Part shown: piece by piece, positions 27,740 through 37,442 of the stretch
How positions within the stretch are numbered: position 1 is the stretch's first letter
Layout of the letters: each line of letters begins with the position of its first letter
The notes under the pieces: generated by a model
Database searches by the model: none
What the model saw: the letters and a program-made list of their open reading frames with translations, nothing else
What the model was told of the DNA's origin: nothing
Assembly (NCBI RefSeq): GCF_004118675.1
Contig: NZ_SDHZ01000004.1
Span: 350,062-414,061 of the forward strand
DNA: 64,000 nt
Direction: 5' to 3'
Source of the DNA: Filimonas effusa
GTDB taxonomy: Bacteria > Bacteroidota > Bacteroidia > Chitinophagales > Chitinophagaceae
Translations under genes and position numbers: made by a program

Positions 27740-29308
27740 ATGCGTTTTAACCTTCCATATATAAAGCTCTCCTTTTTATTACTCGCTGTAGCAGTAATAG
27801 CGGGATGTTATAAAGACAAAGGCAATTACGATTATGTCAGTATCGATGAGGCTACTATAGATACGTCGGGACTGGCCACCAATTACTCTATACAAAGGTT
27901 CGATACTTTGACTATTGCTCCTGTAGTTACTTACCAGGGAGTAAAGGTCAATTCTGCCAAACCCCAGTTCCCCGAGCTGAAGTTTGTATGGAAGATGTAC
28001 CCGGCGTCGAGTGTTCGTTTGAATGATGAGCGTACGCTGGACAGTACTGTTACGCTGCATAAAATGCTTGACCAGCCTGAAATGGCGTGGGAAGTATTGT
28101 TTACGGTGGTAAATACCAAAACTGGCGTAAAGGCGTTTGCCAAATTTGCTGTGGCGATAGCGCCTTCCCTTGCCGAGGGGTGGATGGTGCTTTACGAGAA
28201 AAACGGGCATAGCGATGTTGGTCTTATCGTAAACGACCGCATTGCCAAGGCGACAGTAAAGGAGAAGGTGTTGTACGATTTGTATGCCGCTTCGAACGGT
28301 GCGCCTTTGAAAGGGAAGCCGGGTTCTCTTATTACTTCTACGGCCAACTTTCCTACTTACCTGAGTTTGTTCATTCAGACTTCTGAGGATGTAGCATCTG
28401 TATGGCCGGGTACGTTTGAGCGAAAGGCGACATTCAGCGATACGCTTTTCTGGACAGTGCCTTCTGTGAAGACGCCTGCTTTTATCACTGCTTCGGAAGG
28501 GCGTAAGGAGTTTGTGCTGAACAATAACAAGCTTCATAAGATAGACTACCTGACTATTGCGCCGGGCAGGAGGGCGTTTGATGATGGTGCGGCAGGCACT
28601 TATGGCACGCTTGCGCCATGGGTTGCCTCGAGCGTTCATGCTACCCTTGCCACGGTAGTATATGACCAGACCAACCAGCGCTTTCTTAAGCTTACTTCTG
28701 CGGGCGCCGATATTATACCATTCACAACCAAGCAGGCGGCCAAGGGGCCATTCGATATCAATAATGTAGGGATGCAGTTCCTGTTATCGGATGTAGGGAG
28801 GAACTATTACCAGTATTCGGTGATGAAGCAAACCAGTACGGGTAAATATTACCTGCTGGCGGCGAACTTCAGGGTAGCGGATACCGACAGTACGCTTGCG
28901 AAAGGCAAGTATGATATGAGCGCCTGTCCGGAGATAGAGAATATCAATTCCATTACTGCGGGTTACCTGGGTGAAATATTTTATTACAGTGCGGGCAGCA
29001 ATAAGTTCTACCAATTCAAATACAATACAGGCGTTACTGAGAACTTATGGACGGCTCCGGGTAATGAAAAGATCACCTGTATAAGGCTGCAGCGTTCTTA
29101 TGGCACCAATCCTGCGCAGGATGTGTTGTATGCGCCTAAAAATGCCAATAAGGTTCTTTATATCGCCACTTATGATGAGGCTTCGGGGAATGGTAAAGTG
29201 TATGAGATGCTGGTAGATCCATCCAGCGGGGCGCTTAATACGGGTTCGGTGCGGGTATATGAGGGTTTTGGTAAAATTAAAGCGATGGCGTGGAAGCCTT
29301 TTATCTAA
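27740..29308 (+). CDS. PKD-like family surface lipoprotein
   Basis: A protein of 522 residues with lipobox VIAGC (Cys near 23). The first half has Ig/PKD-like strands (YDYVSIDEATIDTSGLATNYS, FVWKMYPAS), the second a repeated strand pattern that could be a propeller (WMVLYEKNGHSDVGLI, GYLGEIFYYSAGSNKFYQFKY). This combination is annotated as a PKD-like protein in Bacteroidota and occurs in the same gene order beside DUF4843. Likely ligand binding at the surface; no catalytic site recognised. Confidence 0.8.
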   Translation: MRFNLPYIKLSFLLLAVAVIAGCYKDKGNYDYVSIDEATIDTSGLATNYSIQRFDTLTIAPVVTYQGVKVNSAKPQFPELKFVWKMYPASSVRLNDERTLDSTVTLHKMLDQPEMAWEVLFTVVNTKTGVKAFAKFAVAIAPSLAEGWMVLYEKNGHSDVGLIVNDRIAKATVKEKVLYDLYAASNGAPLKGKPGSLITSTANFPTYLSLFIQTSEDVASVWPGTFERKATFSDTLFWTVPSVKTPAFITASEGRKEFVLNNNKLHKIDYLTIAPGRRAFDDGAAGTYGTLAPWVASSVHATLATVVYDQTNQRFLKLTSAGADIIPFTTKQAAKGPFDINNVGMQFLLSDVGRNYYQYSVMKQTSTGKYYLLAANFRVADTDSTLAKGKYDMSACPEIENINSITAGYLGEIFYYSAGSNKFYQFKYNTGVTENLWTAPGNEKITCIRLQRSYGTNPAQDVLYAPKNANKVLYIATYDEASGNGKVYEMLVDPSSGALNTGSVRVYEGFGKIKAMAWKPFI

Positions 29309-29349
29309 TCATTATTCATAAATATTTATAAATTAAAGGAGAATTGAAA

Positions 29350-30501
29350 ATGCGACGAGTACTTTTAAGTTTGCTGGCATGGCCAGCGATGGCCCTGGCA
29401 AGTAAGGGCGATAATACCATCCATATTTCCGGGAAGATGATCAATATGGAGGAGGATTATGTAAAGGTGTTTATGTTTTACACCTATGACGGTGCGAAAC
29501 ATCTTGACAGCGCCACTGTTGTCAACGGTATGTATCATTTTACACTGGAAGCGGAAGGCGCTTTACAGGTAAACCTGCTGGGTCGTGTGGATATGTCGAA
29601 AGTAAAGGGGCCGATGATGATCAATAACCGGAACCGTGCGCAGGTGTATGTTCAGGCGGGCAATATCGAGATTACGAATACCGATTACTTTGGTAATATC
29701 ACAGTAAAAGGTTCTGCAGCGCAGGAGACTTTTGAAAAGCTTACTTCGGCGGCGGCGCCTTATAAGGAAAAGATCGGTAAACTAATGCCGGAATACTATG
29801 CGTTCAACAAGGCTGGTGATTCTGCGGCAGGTAAAAAAGTGCTGGCTGATATCAATAGCATCAGCAAAGAAATGAGCGAAAAGGTTTTTGTGAGTTTTGT
29901 AAAAAAGAATCCTTCGGATCCGATGGTGATGTATGCTTTGCAGAATATTTCCGGTGGTGGTGAAAAGCAGTCGGACATGGTAATGGAACTGTTTAAGACC
30001 CTGCCTGAGAAAGTGCAGAAATCACCGGCAGGTCATGAGTTCATTGGCCGTTTAGAAGGAAAGAAAAGGATTGCGATAGGGGCTATTGCTCCTGATTTTA
30101 CCCAGGCTGATACAGCAGGCAATCCCGTTAAGCTCTCCGATTTCAGGGGTAAATACGTACTGCTCGATTTCTGGGCCAGCTGGTGCGGACCTTGCCGCAA
30201 GGAGAATCCGCATGTGGTAAAATACTATCACCAGTTTAAAGACCAGAACTTCACGGTGCTTGGCGTATCGCTGGACAAGCAGGGCGACAAAGCGCGCTGG
30301 ATAAAGGCGATCCAGGACGATAAACTGGACTGGACACATGTTTCGGATCTGAAATACTGGGGTAATGAGGCTGCGCTGCTGTATGGCGTATCGGCGGTGC
30401 CGCAGAACTTCCTGATCGATCCGAAGGGGCGCATCATTGCTCAAAACCTGCGTGGCGACGCGTTGGGTGCGAAGCTGGAAGCGCTGTTGAACAAAAAATA
30501 A
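29350..30501 (+). CDS. TlpA/ResA-type thioredoxin-fold protein with DUF4369-like N-terminus
   Basis: A protein of 383 residues. The start at ATG 29350 is preferred over a TTG two codons earlier. After a signal peptide (LLSLLAWPAMALASKG) comes a DUF4369-like beta domain (IHISGKMINMEEDYVKVFMFY), a helical linker, and a TlpA domain with the redox pair Cys279-Gly-Pro-Cys282 in DFWASWCGPCRKENP and the cis-Pro in SAVPQNFLIDPKG. Expected in the periplasm, reducing or isomerising disulfides. It is the last gene before a strong terminator, and its place in a SusCD operon suggests a substrate or partner with disulfides. Confidence 0.9.
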   Translation: MRRVLLSLLAWPAMALASKGDNTIHISGKMINMEEDYVKVFMFYTYDGAKHLDSATVVNGMYHFTLEAEGALQVNLLGRVDMSKVKGPMMINNRNRAQVYVQAGNIEITNTDYFGNITVKGSAAQETFEKLTSAAAPYKEKIGKLMPEYYAFNKAGDSAAGKKVLADINSISKEMSEKVFVSFVKKNPSDPMVMYALQNISGGGEKQSDMVMELFKTLPEKVQKSPAGHEFIGRLEGKKRIAIGAIAPDFTQADTAGNPVKLSDFRGKYVLLDFWASWCGPCRKENPHVVKYYHQFKDQNFTVLGVSLDKQGDKARWIKAIQDDKLDWTHVSDLKYWGNEAALLYGVSAVPQNFLIDPKGRIIAQNLRGDALGAKLEALLNKK

Positions 30502-30527
30502 ACAGCATCAGATTTCATATCCCCCTA

Positions 30528-30562
30528 AAAGGCTGTATCGTTTTTTGATACAGCCTTTCTTT
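30528..30562 (+). terminator. Terminator closing the first SusCD operon
   Basis: AAAGGCTGTATC and its perfect complement around a T-rich 7-base loop, followed by CTTTT. Confidence 0.85.
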
Positions 30563-30778
30563 TACCCGGTCTTTTCCTTCCCCCGGGTTCACATTCGTCA
30601 TTCGTTTTCTGCCGTCTGTCATTCATTTGTCCTAAATAAACCCTAAAACCGCCGGAAATCTACGAGTAGTTACGTGGATTGTCGGATAGTTCTTATTTTT
30701 ACCCCTTATAGTAAGGTAACAGTACCTTGTTATAGCGAGTACAATCTTATTCAAATCATTATTCAATTGAAACTCCCG

Positions 30779-33370
30779 ATGCGCAAAATTCATTTGCTTA
30801 TGGGCGTTTGCTTGTGTATGGGCATTGCTGCTACTGCACAACGTAAAAGAACGCCGGATCCTAAACCTTCGCCAACGGACACTACCCGCAAGCCTATGAT
30901 GGGTGGTATGGCCAATATGCCTGGAATGATGAACCGTGGTGGCGCTCCCAGTACAGGGCCTAAACCTTTCAACGAAGTAATTACCAGCAAGGCTGTTACC
31001 CGTAAGGGCATGTTTACCGTTCATAAAGTGGAAGACCGCTACTTCTTTGAGATCCCTGATTCTGTTATTACACGTGATATATTGGTGGTAAGCCGTATTG
31101 CGAAATCGGCTGCAGGTGCCCGCGCCCGGATGATTGGTTATGCGGGAGACCAGATCAATGATAATGTCATCCGGTTTGAGCAGGGACCCAACAACCGTCT
31201 TTTCCTGAAGTTGATCTCTTATACCGAGATAAGTGCCGATACTACGGAAAATGGTATGTACAAGTCTGTTCTGAATTCAAACCTGCAACCTATTGCAGCG
31301 GCTTTTGATATCAAGGCTTTTCATAAAGATTCTGCTTCCAGGTCAAGCGCTGTCGTTATCGATGTCACTGAATTTATTTCAGGCGACAATGATATCATGT
31401 TCTTCGATCCTACTGCCAAAAGGGCGCTTGGTTTATCGGGCATGCAGGCTGGTTCATCGTATATCGATGATGTGAAGGCATTTCCGATGAATGTTGAGGT
31501 GAAGACCGTTAAAACCTATATGAAATCGCCCACGGGTGGTGGTATGGGAGCGATGATGGGCGGCGGCGGCGGAAATTCTACGCCGGCTACGTTCGAGTTA
31601 AACAGCTCGCTTGTATTACTGCCTAAAGTGCCCATGAAATCACGTTATTTCGATGAGCGTGTAGGTTATTTTGCAACGGGTTATACCGATTTCGATGCGA
31701 ATCCGCAGGGGGTAAAAAAGGTAAGCATGATCACCCGCTGGAAGCTGGAACCCAAGCCGGAGGATGTAGAAAAGTATAAAAGAGGTGAGCTGGTAGAACC
31801 CCGGGAACCGATCGTATTTTATATAGACCCTGCTACTCCCAGGAAATGGATTCCTTATCTTATTGCAGGTGTGAACGACTGGCAGGTTGCTTTTGAAAAG
31901 GCAGGTTTCAAGAATGCGATCTTCGCTAAAGAAGCGCCTAAAGACGACAGTACCTGGAGCATTGACGATGCAAGGCATAATGTTATCGTGTACAAACCCT
32001 CTGATATACCTAACGCCAGCGGCCCTCACGTACATGATCCCCGCAGCGGACAGATCATTGAAACACACGTAAACTGGTATCATAACGTTATGAGTCTTGT
32101 TCGTAACTGGTATATGGTTCAGGCTGCGGCTATCGATCCGAAGGCGCGCAAGATGCAGTTTGATGATGAACTGATGGGACAGCTTATCCGTTTCGTTTCT
32201 TCTCATGAAGTTGGGCATACTTTAGGTTTGCGCCATAACTATGGTTCTTCTTCTACTGTACCTGTAGAAATGCTGCGTAACAAACAGTTTGTTGAAGCCA
32301 ATGGACATACTCCTTCTATCATGGACTATGCGCGTTTCAACTATGTAGCACAGCCTGAAGACAATATCACAGAGAAAGGCATTTTCCCACGTATTGGCGA
32401 TTATGATATCTGGGCTATTGAATGGGGTTACAAATGGAAACCTGAATACAAAACCGGCGCTGAAGAAGCTACCTGGTCGAACAAATGGATCATTGAAAGG
32501 CTGAAGGCCAACAAGCGTCTCTGGTTTGGTACTGAAACAGACAGGGATGATCCGCGTTGCCAGAATGAAGATCTTGGCGACAATGCTATGTTGGCAAGCG
32601 CTTATGGTATCAAAAACCTGAAACGTATACTGGTTAAATTACCTGAGTGGACGAAAGAAGCCAACGAAGGTTATGACAACCTTGGCACTATGTATAAAGA
32701 AGTAGCTGGCCAGTTTAACCGTTATATGGGGCATGTTGCAAAGAATATTGGTGGTATCATGACCACTCCTAAATTTGTGGAGCAGGCTGGTGCTGTTATT
32801 GAGTTTACACCTAAAGCGCGCCAGAAAGAAGCGATGGCATTTCTGCAGCAGCAGCTGTTCACCACGCCAACCTGGCTGATGGATTATAAGATCCTGGCTA
32901 CAACGGGTATTAATCCTTCGATGTATGTTACCAATATTCAGATGGGAACACTTATGCGTTTGCTGAGCCTGCAAACAGTGAGCAAGTTGTCTATGTTTGA
33001 AGAAGCGGAGGGGCCTGCTGCTTATTCTGCTGTTGAAATGACGAATGACCTGAAGAAAGGGATCTGGAGTGAACTTGCTACGCACAAAGCTATCGAGACA
33101 CAGCGTCGTGTTTTACAGAAGGCATATGTAGAAACATTGCTGGCTGTAATTACGCCTGCTCCTCCTGCTGCAAGCGGCGACGCCATGATGCCACAGGGTG
33201 GCGGCGGCGGCACTGCCAAGCTTTCCGATGCTACTTCTATCCTGAAAGGCCAGGCGCGCAGCCTGCTTTCTGAGATCAAAGCAGCTATTCCGGGCGCTCC
33301 CAACCAGGCAACCCGTTTACACCTCCAGGATGTAGCGAGCCGTTTGTCTGATGCGCTGGATAAGAAATAG
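30779..33370 (+). CDS. Large secreted zinc metalloprotease (DUF5117/DUF5118 family, metzincin motif)
   Basis: A protein of 863 residues. The start at ATG 30779 gives a signal peptide (MRKIHLLMGVCLCMGIAATAQ); the frame is open 35 codons further upstream but without a sensible N-terminus. A Pro/Gly/Met-rich linker follows. The zinc site is HEVGHTLGLRH (His476, Glu477, His480, His486), the full metzincin form, with a Met-turn candidate at SIMDY (Met515). The N-terminal DUF5117-like beta domain covers roughly residues 70-330. The gene has its own unit between two terminators but stands beside the SusCD-DUF4843-PKD-TlpA genes, an association I recall as recurrent in the phylum. A peptide- or protein-processing role is inferred. 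Confidence 0.88.
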   Translation: MRKIHLLMGVCLCMGIAATAQRKRTPDPKPSPTDTTRKPMMGGMANMPGMMNRGGAPSTGPKPFNEVITSKAVTRKGMFTVHKVEDRYFFEIPDSVITRDILVVSRIAKSAAGARARMIGYAGDQINDNVIRFEQGPNNRLFLKLISYTEISADTTENGMYKSVLNSNLQPIAAAFDIKAFHKDSASRSSAVVIDVTEFISGDNDIMFFDPTAKRALGLSGMQAGSSYIDDVKAFPMNVEVKTVKTYMKSPTGGGMGAMMGGGGGNSTPATFELNSSLVLLPKVPMKSRYFDERVGYFATGYTDFDANPQGVKKVSMITRWKLEPKPEDVEKYKRGELVEPREPIVFYIDPATPRKWIPYLIAGVNDWQVAFEKAGFKNAIFAKEAPKDDSTWSIDDARHNVIVYKPSDIPNASGPHVHDPRSGQIIETHVNWYHNVMSLVRNWYMVQAAAIDPKARKMQFDDELMGQLIRFVSSHEVGHTLGLRHNYGSSSTVPVEMLRNKQFVEANGHTPSIMDYARFNYVAQPEDNITEKGIFPRIGDYDIWAIEWGYKWKPEYKTGAEEATWSNKWIIERLKANKRLWFGTETDRDDPRCQNEDLGDNAMLASAYGIKNLKRILVKLPEWTKEANEGYDNLGTMYKEVAGQFNRYMGHVAKNIGGIMTTPKFVEQAGAVIEFTPKARQKEAMAFLQQQLFTTPTWLMDYKILATTGINPSMYVTNIQMGTLMRLLSLQTVSKLSMFEEAEGPAAYSAVEMTNDLKKGIWSELATHKAIETQRRVLQKAYVETLLAVITPAPPAASGDAMMPQGGGGGTAKLSDATSILKGQARSLLSEIKAAIPGAPNQATRLHLQDVASRLSDALDKK

Positions 33371-33413
33371 AAGCGCTTATAAGCAGCTTTTTTCAGACAA
33401 TACAAACAGAGAA

Positions 33414-33450
33414 GGGGGTGTATTCTACATAGGATACACCCTCTTTTTAT
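33414..33450 (+). terminator. Terminator after the metalloprotease
   Basis: GGGTGTAT and ATACACCC around a 10-base loop, followed by TCTTTTTAT. The 90 bases between it and the convergent next gene hold nothing else recognisable. Confidence 0.8.
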
Positions 33451-33543
33451 TCGTATCCCTGATGGAGCCGGGCACCCATTTAAGCGATTCTCAGCGGCTA
33501 TTTTTATTTATGAGCCAACCTCTTTTTTTGTGGCAGTTTGTTA

Positions 33544-35637
33544 TTATTCATTTTCTATTGCTGCTTCTACGGGCAGGTGATCGGAGTATTGTACTTCAAT
33601 GGCTTTTGACCAGATGGTTTTCAGGTGTTTGCTGATGAAGATATAGTCTATTTTTCTGTCGGGTTTGTGGGCGGGGAAGCTGAGCACGGATTGAGATACG
33701 GCGTCTGTGAATGCGCGATTCAATACACTGATTGGTTGTGCTGCGGGTGATGAATTCATATCGCCTGCGAGGATGACCGGGCCGTTGAATTGTTTTAATA
33801 TTTCTGTTATAATGCCGGCCTGTTTTGTGCGGGAGGCTTCACTTCTATAGTCCATATGTACTACGGCTACGGATAAGCGTTTGTCTTCTGCTGTTTTGAG
33901 GTCTGCGATAAAGAATGCTACGGACTGTTGTGTAGCGGAGGCGTCTATGGGCAGGCGATGAAGATGGATCTTTTCTATGGGGAACTTTGATAACAGGGCC
34001 AGGCCGTATGCGCCGTTCTCAAAAGCGAAGTGGCGGACAAAAATATGATGCATGCCTGTTTGTGCGGCCAGTTCCGCAGCCTGATCCCTGTTGCCCGATC
34101 TGCGGCATACACTGTCTACTTCCTGTAATGCAACGATATCGGCACCTGAGCTTTTGATGCAGTCTGCCATTTCCTTCAGCTGGTCTTTTTCATCTTTGTC
34201 TGCGCCGTGATGGATGTTGTAAGTCATGATCTTCATTGGCGGAGCGGGATCGGGGTAGATGAGATATTTTTTCCGGGTGGTTTTATAGACTTGCAGGTCG
34301 TTTTGCCAGGAGGCTCTTATTACGGCTTCCGGCAGTCCCTGTTCTACCTGGCGCCGCAGCGTTGTGTTTCCTGCGAGCAGGTCGAAGTGCAGTTTGCTGT
34401 TGCTGGCGGAATCTTTTTCTCCGTTGAAGAAGTTTGATTTGTCCGGGAACAGGCGATACATGTTTATCAGCCATTGGAGGTTTAATTGTCCTCCGGGGCC
34501 AAATACTTCCGTGGGATAGTTGCGCAGGTCGGGGCCATAGCAGGTGTCGCCTTTGTGGCGGGGATCTTCGTTCATTCCTTTTATGGGAGCGGGTACAAAG
34601 GAGAAAGCATATTGCGCTTTAAGTAAGGGATGCCCGATGGCCTGAAAAGGAAAATAAGTGCCCCTTCCGTCGCTGATAGCTGTGGCGCCGAACCAACATA
34701 GTGATGGATAGAGATAAATGGCTCTAAGGGTATTTAAATTAGGGGAAGGGGGGATTGAAAAATGATAAGGCTGGCCGTGGCGGTAGTTTGTCATTTTTAT
34801 TACCGTCAGGTTACAATGAACGTTGTTGCTTAGCCAGCGTTCGCCATTGATCATTTGCGCGTATTCGCCGATGGTAAGTGCGTGTACAATGGGGATAGGG
34901 TGCATACCTATGAAGCTTTCGAAGCCTTTCTGCAAAACGGGGCCGTCTATATAACCATCGTTGGGGTTGGGGCGGTCGAATACGATGAGGGGAATGCCTT
35001 TTCCGGCGCAGGCTTCCATGACGTAGTGGAGGGTGGAGATGTAAGTGTAGAAGCGAACGCCAACATCCTGCATGTCGAACAGCATCAGGTCTATGTTTTC
35101 GAGTTCGCGGGAGGTGGGTTTTACATGTGTACCGAAGAGTGAGACGACGGGGAGCGCAGTGCGTTCATCTTTACCGGATGCTATAGCGGTATTGGCTGCA
35201 ATGCTTCCGCTGGCGCCGTGTTCGGGGCCGAACAGCCTGACTACTTTCATTTTATGTGCCAGCAATACATCGACACTTCTTTTGCCGTTTATGACGGAGG
35301 AGTGGTTGGCTACGAGGCCGAGGCGTTTGCCTTTTAGCAGGGGCAGGTAACGGTTTAGTTGTTGTATGGCTGGGATACCGCTGGTTGTATCGGTTTCTGT
35401 GCCTGCTGTTGTTGTTACGTTTGTTGTCGTTGTTAGTGTTGTGTTTGCTGTTGTTGCGTTTGATGTCGTTATTGTCGCTGTGTTTTTTGTAACTGTTTTT
35501 GCAGCGTCTTTTGCGGTTGCGTTTGCTACTGTTGCTGTGTTTGCGGTTTGGGGATTTGCAAAGAGCGATAAGGAGCAACAGTTAACGGCAAGTGCCAATG
35601 CACCTGCCGTTAATTGAGTAAATAGTTTTGTTTTCAT
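33544..35637 (-). CDS. Fusion: exo-beta-N-acetylmuramidase NamZ (GH171, DUF1343) plus endonuclease/exonuclease/phosphatase domain
   Basis: A protein of 697 residues from ATG 35637; an earlier in-frame ATG at 35661 would overlap susD. A signal peptide is followed by a low-complexity Thr/Asn/Ala linker (about residues 30-85). Residues 90-465 match NamZ: LGLVANHSSV, FGPEHGASG with the catalytic Glu139-His140 pair, LMLFDMQDVGVRFYTYISTL and the typical end KKYLIYP. From Met468 an EEP-fold domain follows: MTYNIHHG, ALQEVD, GDMNSSP and the final YSDHLPVEA, all metal and catalytic residues present. NamZ cleaves terminal MurNAc from peptidoglycan fragments; the EEP part could be a DNase or a phosphoesterase. 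It sits 14 bases after susD. The fusion is direct observation; the joint role is inference. Confidence 0.9.
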   Translation of the reverse strand: MKTKLFTQLTAGALALAVNCCSLSLFANPQTANTATVANATAKDAAKTVTKNTATITTSNATTANTTLTTTTNVTTTAGTETDTTSGIPAIQQLNRYLPLLKGKRLGLVANHSSVINGKRSVDVLLAHKMKVVRLFGPEHGASGSIAANTAIASGKDERTALPVVSLFGTHVKPTSRELENIDLMLFDMQDVGVRFYTYISTLHYVMEACAGKGIPLIVFDRPNPNDGYIDGPVLQKGFESFIGMHPIPIVHALTIGEYAQMINGERWLSNNVHCNLTVIKMTNYRHGQPYHFSIPPSPNLNTLRAIYLYPSLCWFGATAISDGRGTYFPFQAIGHPLLKAQYAFSFVPAPIKGMNEDPRHKGDTCYGPDLRNYPTEVFGPGGQLNLQWLINMYRLFPDKSNFFNGEKDSASNSKLHFDLLAGNTTLRRQVEQGLPEAVIRASWQNDLQVYKTTRKKYLIYPDPAPPMKIMTYNIHHGADKDEKDQLKEMADCIKSSGADIVALQEVDSVCRRSGNRDQAAELAAQTGMHHIFVRHFAFENGAYGLALLSKFPIEKIHLHRLPIDASATQQSVAFFIADLKTAEDKRLSVAVVHMDYRSEASRTKQAGIITEILKQFNGPVILAGDMNSSPAAQPISVLNRAFTDAVSQSVLSFPAHKPDRKIDYIFISKHLKTIWSKAIEVQYSDHLPVEAAIENE

Positions 35638-35651
35638 TTTTATCAGAGCGT

Positions 35652-37415
35652 TTATTCCCATCCTTTATTTTGTCCGAGTTTGGGGTTTAGAACATAATCG
35701 GCGTTTGCGATGGGCCTGAAGTATTTCTTATCGGGAAAGCTTCTTTTTTCATCGTCGCGCCAGGTTACAAAGCCTTTGGTGCCTTCGGTGAGGCGTGCTG
35801 CGCTGCCGTCGATGACGTAGTAAACAACGCCGGGGACTTTGGTGGCCGGGATTGTTTTTACGAACGATACGTCGGGAGTGCCATTGCCATCGAGGTCCAT
35901 TGGCTGGTCCATAGCCGGAACATAAATGCCTTTCCATTGCATTTCGAGTAAATGACCTTTTTTCCAGCGCAGGAGGTCGGCATAGCGGAAGCCTTCATAT
36001 ACCAGTTCTATGCCCCTTTCGCGGCGGATCTCCAGGAGGAATGGGTCGGAGATCTCCGGGAAATAGACCTGTTGCAGGTATTTGTCGGCCGTTGCTGGCG
36101 GTTGTGTGCCGGTGCCTGCGCGTTTGCGTAATGCTGCTATGGTTGTGTTCCAGAGGTCGTTGTTCATTTCTCCCAGTTCTGCTTTTGCTTCGGCATAGTT
36201 CAACAATACTTCAGCGTATCTTATCAAGGGTATGGCGTTGAAAGCTTCGGCTGTGCCATCATAGTATTTATCGTCGAGGCTGTACTTGTAGATATGATAG
36301 CCAGTGAATGTATAGCCAAAGTTAGGTGGTGCTGCGGTTCCGTCGCTTCTTTTATACCCGAGCGCTCTTATAGTTTGTGCAAGTCGTGCATCTCTTCCGT
36401 TCATTTCCCTCACAAACTGGATGGTGTCGAAGCCTTCTTTATCGGTGAAGCGGGAGCCGTCGGTGTTCAGGTAAGTGTTGATGAACTGTTTGTTGAGGCC
36501 CCAGCGGGCGCCATAGGTGGCGCTGCTGAATTTCCAGGTAATATCGTGCCACTTGCGTAAGGCGTTGTTGTATACTACTGCCCACAGCACTTCCTGTGAT
36601 ACGGGTGCTTCTGTTGTAAACAATTTGCGGTAGTCGGCGCGTGGGGTGGCGGTGTTATAGATGCTGTATTGCTTTCCGTCGATCACCAGTTTTGCTGCTT
36701 CTGCGGCCTGTTTCAGCCATTCTGCTGCGCTGGCTGTGAGGCCCAGCTCCGTATGGTATTTGCGGAAGGTGCCTTCGAAGAGGCAGACCCTTGATTTGTA
36801 GGCCAGGGCTACCAGTCGTGTAACCGTAGAGGCGCTGTTGTCTTTGGCATCCCTGATATGAGTGCAGGCGAAGTCGAGGTCTTTTAATACGGAGTCCATG
36901 ACCAGCGTTCTGGGGTCGCGGCCTTTATAAAGCTCATCGATATCGCTTACATCGAGCGGGGTGGAGTACCAGGGAACATCGCCATAGGTTTTTACTTTAT
37001 CGAAATAGAAATAAGCCCTGAAGAAGCGGGCCAGTCCTTCGTAATGGTCGCGTGCTTCCTGTGCGATAGCGGGGTTATGCATTTTCTGCAGGAAGTAGTT
37101 GATGTTCCTTAGATCGGACCATGACCATGCGGCCTGGTCGACAGCGGAAAAGCTGCCGGCTATGAATGCAGGAGAGTTTGATTTGGAGGTGTAGTCGCCC
37201 ATTTCATCGGCGATGGCAACGGATAGTCCTGTGGGTACTGCCTTTTCATAGAATGAATTGGCGTAGAGTTTCAGTTCTGCCTCGGTGCTGAAGAAGGAGG
37301 CTGGCACCAGTTTATCGAAAGGCTCTTTGTTTAAAAAGTCTTTGGTGCATGACAGGGCGGTAACAACGCAGATTATTACTGCAAGTAGTTTTGTATTTCT
37401 GTTGAATGATTTCAT
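35652..37415 (-). CDS. SusD/RagB-family surface lipoprotein (second locus)
   Basis: A protein of 587 residues with lipobox TALSC (Cys near 23), then TKDFLNKEPFDKLVPASFF, EGLARFFRAYFYFDKVKTYGDVPW (TPR core) and the C-terminal EIRRERGIELVYEGFRYADLLRWKKG, which are diagnostic for SusD. It forms the binding lid for the SusC upstream; given the adjacent muramidase, a muropeptide or MurNAc-containing glycan is the leading ligand guess. Confidence 0.95.
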   Translation of the reverse strand: MKSFNRNTKLLAVIICVVTALSCTKDFLNKEPFDKLVPASFFSTEAELKLYANSFYEKAVPTGLSVAIADEMGDYTSKSNSPAFIAGSFSAVDQAAWSWSDLRNINYFLQKMHNPAIAQEARDHYEGLARFFRAYFYFDKVKTYGDVPWYSTPLDVSDIDELYKGRDPRTLVMDSVLKDLDFACTHIRDAKDNSASTVTRLVALAYKSRVCLFEGTFRKYHTELGLTASAAEWLKQAAEAAKLVIDGKQYSIYNTATPRADYRKLFTTEAPVSQEVLWAVVYNNALRKWHDITWKFSSATYGARWGLNKQFINTYLNTDGSRFTDKEGFDTIQFVREMNGRDARLAQTIRALGYKRSDGTAAPPNFGYTFTGYHIYKYSLDDKYYDGTAEAFNAIPLIRYAEVLLNYAEAKAELGEMNNDLWNTTIAALRKRAGTGTQPPATADKYLQQVYFPEISDPFLLEIRRERGIELVYEGFRYADLLRWKKGHLLEMQWKGIYVPAMDQPMDLDGNGTPDVSFVKTIPATKVPGVVYYVIDGSAARLTEGTKGFVTWRDDEKRSFPDKKYFRPIANADYVLNPKLGQNKGWE

Positions 37416-37442
37416 TACAGTAAATATTTATTACAGGTAGTA

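Noticed and set aside
27779..28639. 286-codon minus-strand frame inside the PKD-like gene
   Set aside because: Rich in Arg and Gln without any fold signature; antisense to a lipoprotein gene with a good signal peptide.
35390..35550. GTT/TGT-rich tract as a possible satellite or CRISPR-like array
   Set aside because: No regular unit or spacers; it encodes the Thr-rich linker of the NamZ fusion.
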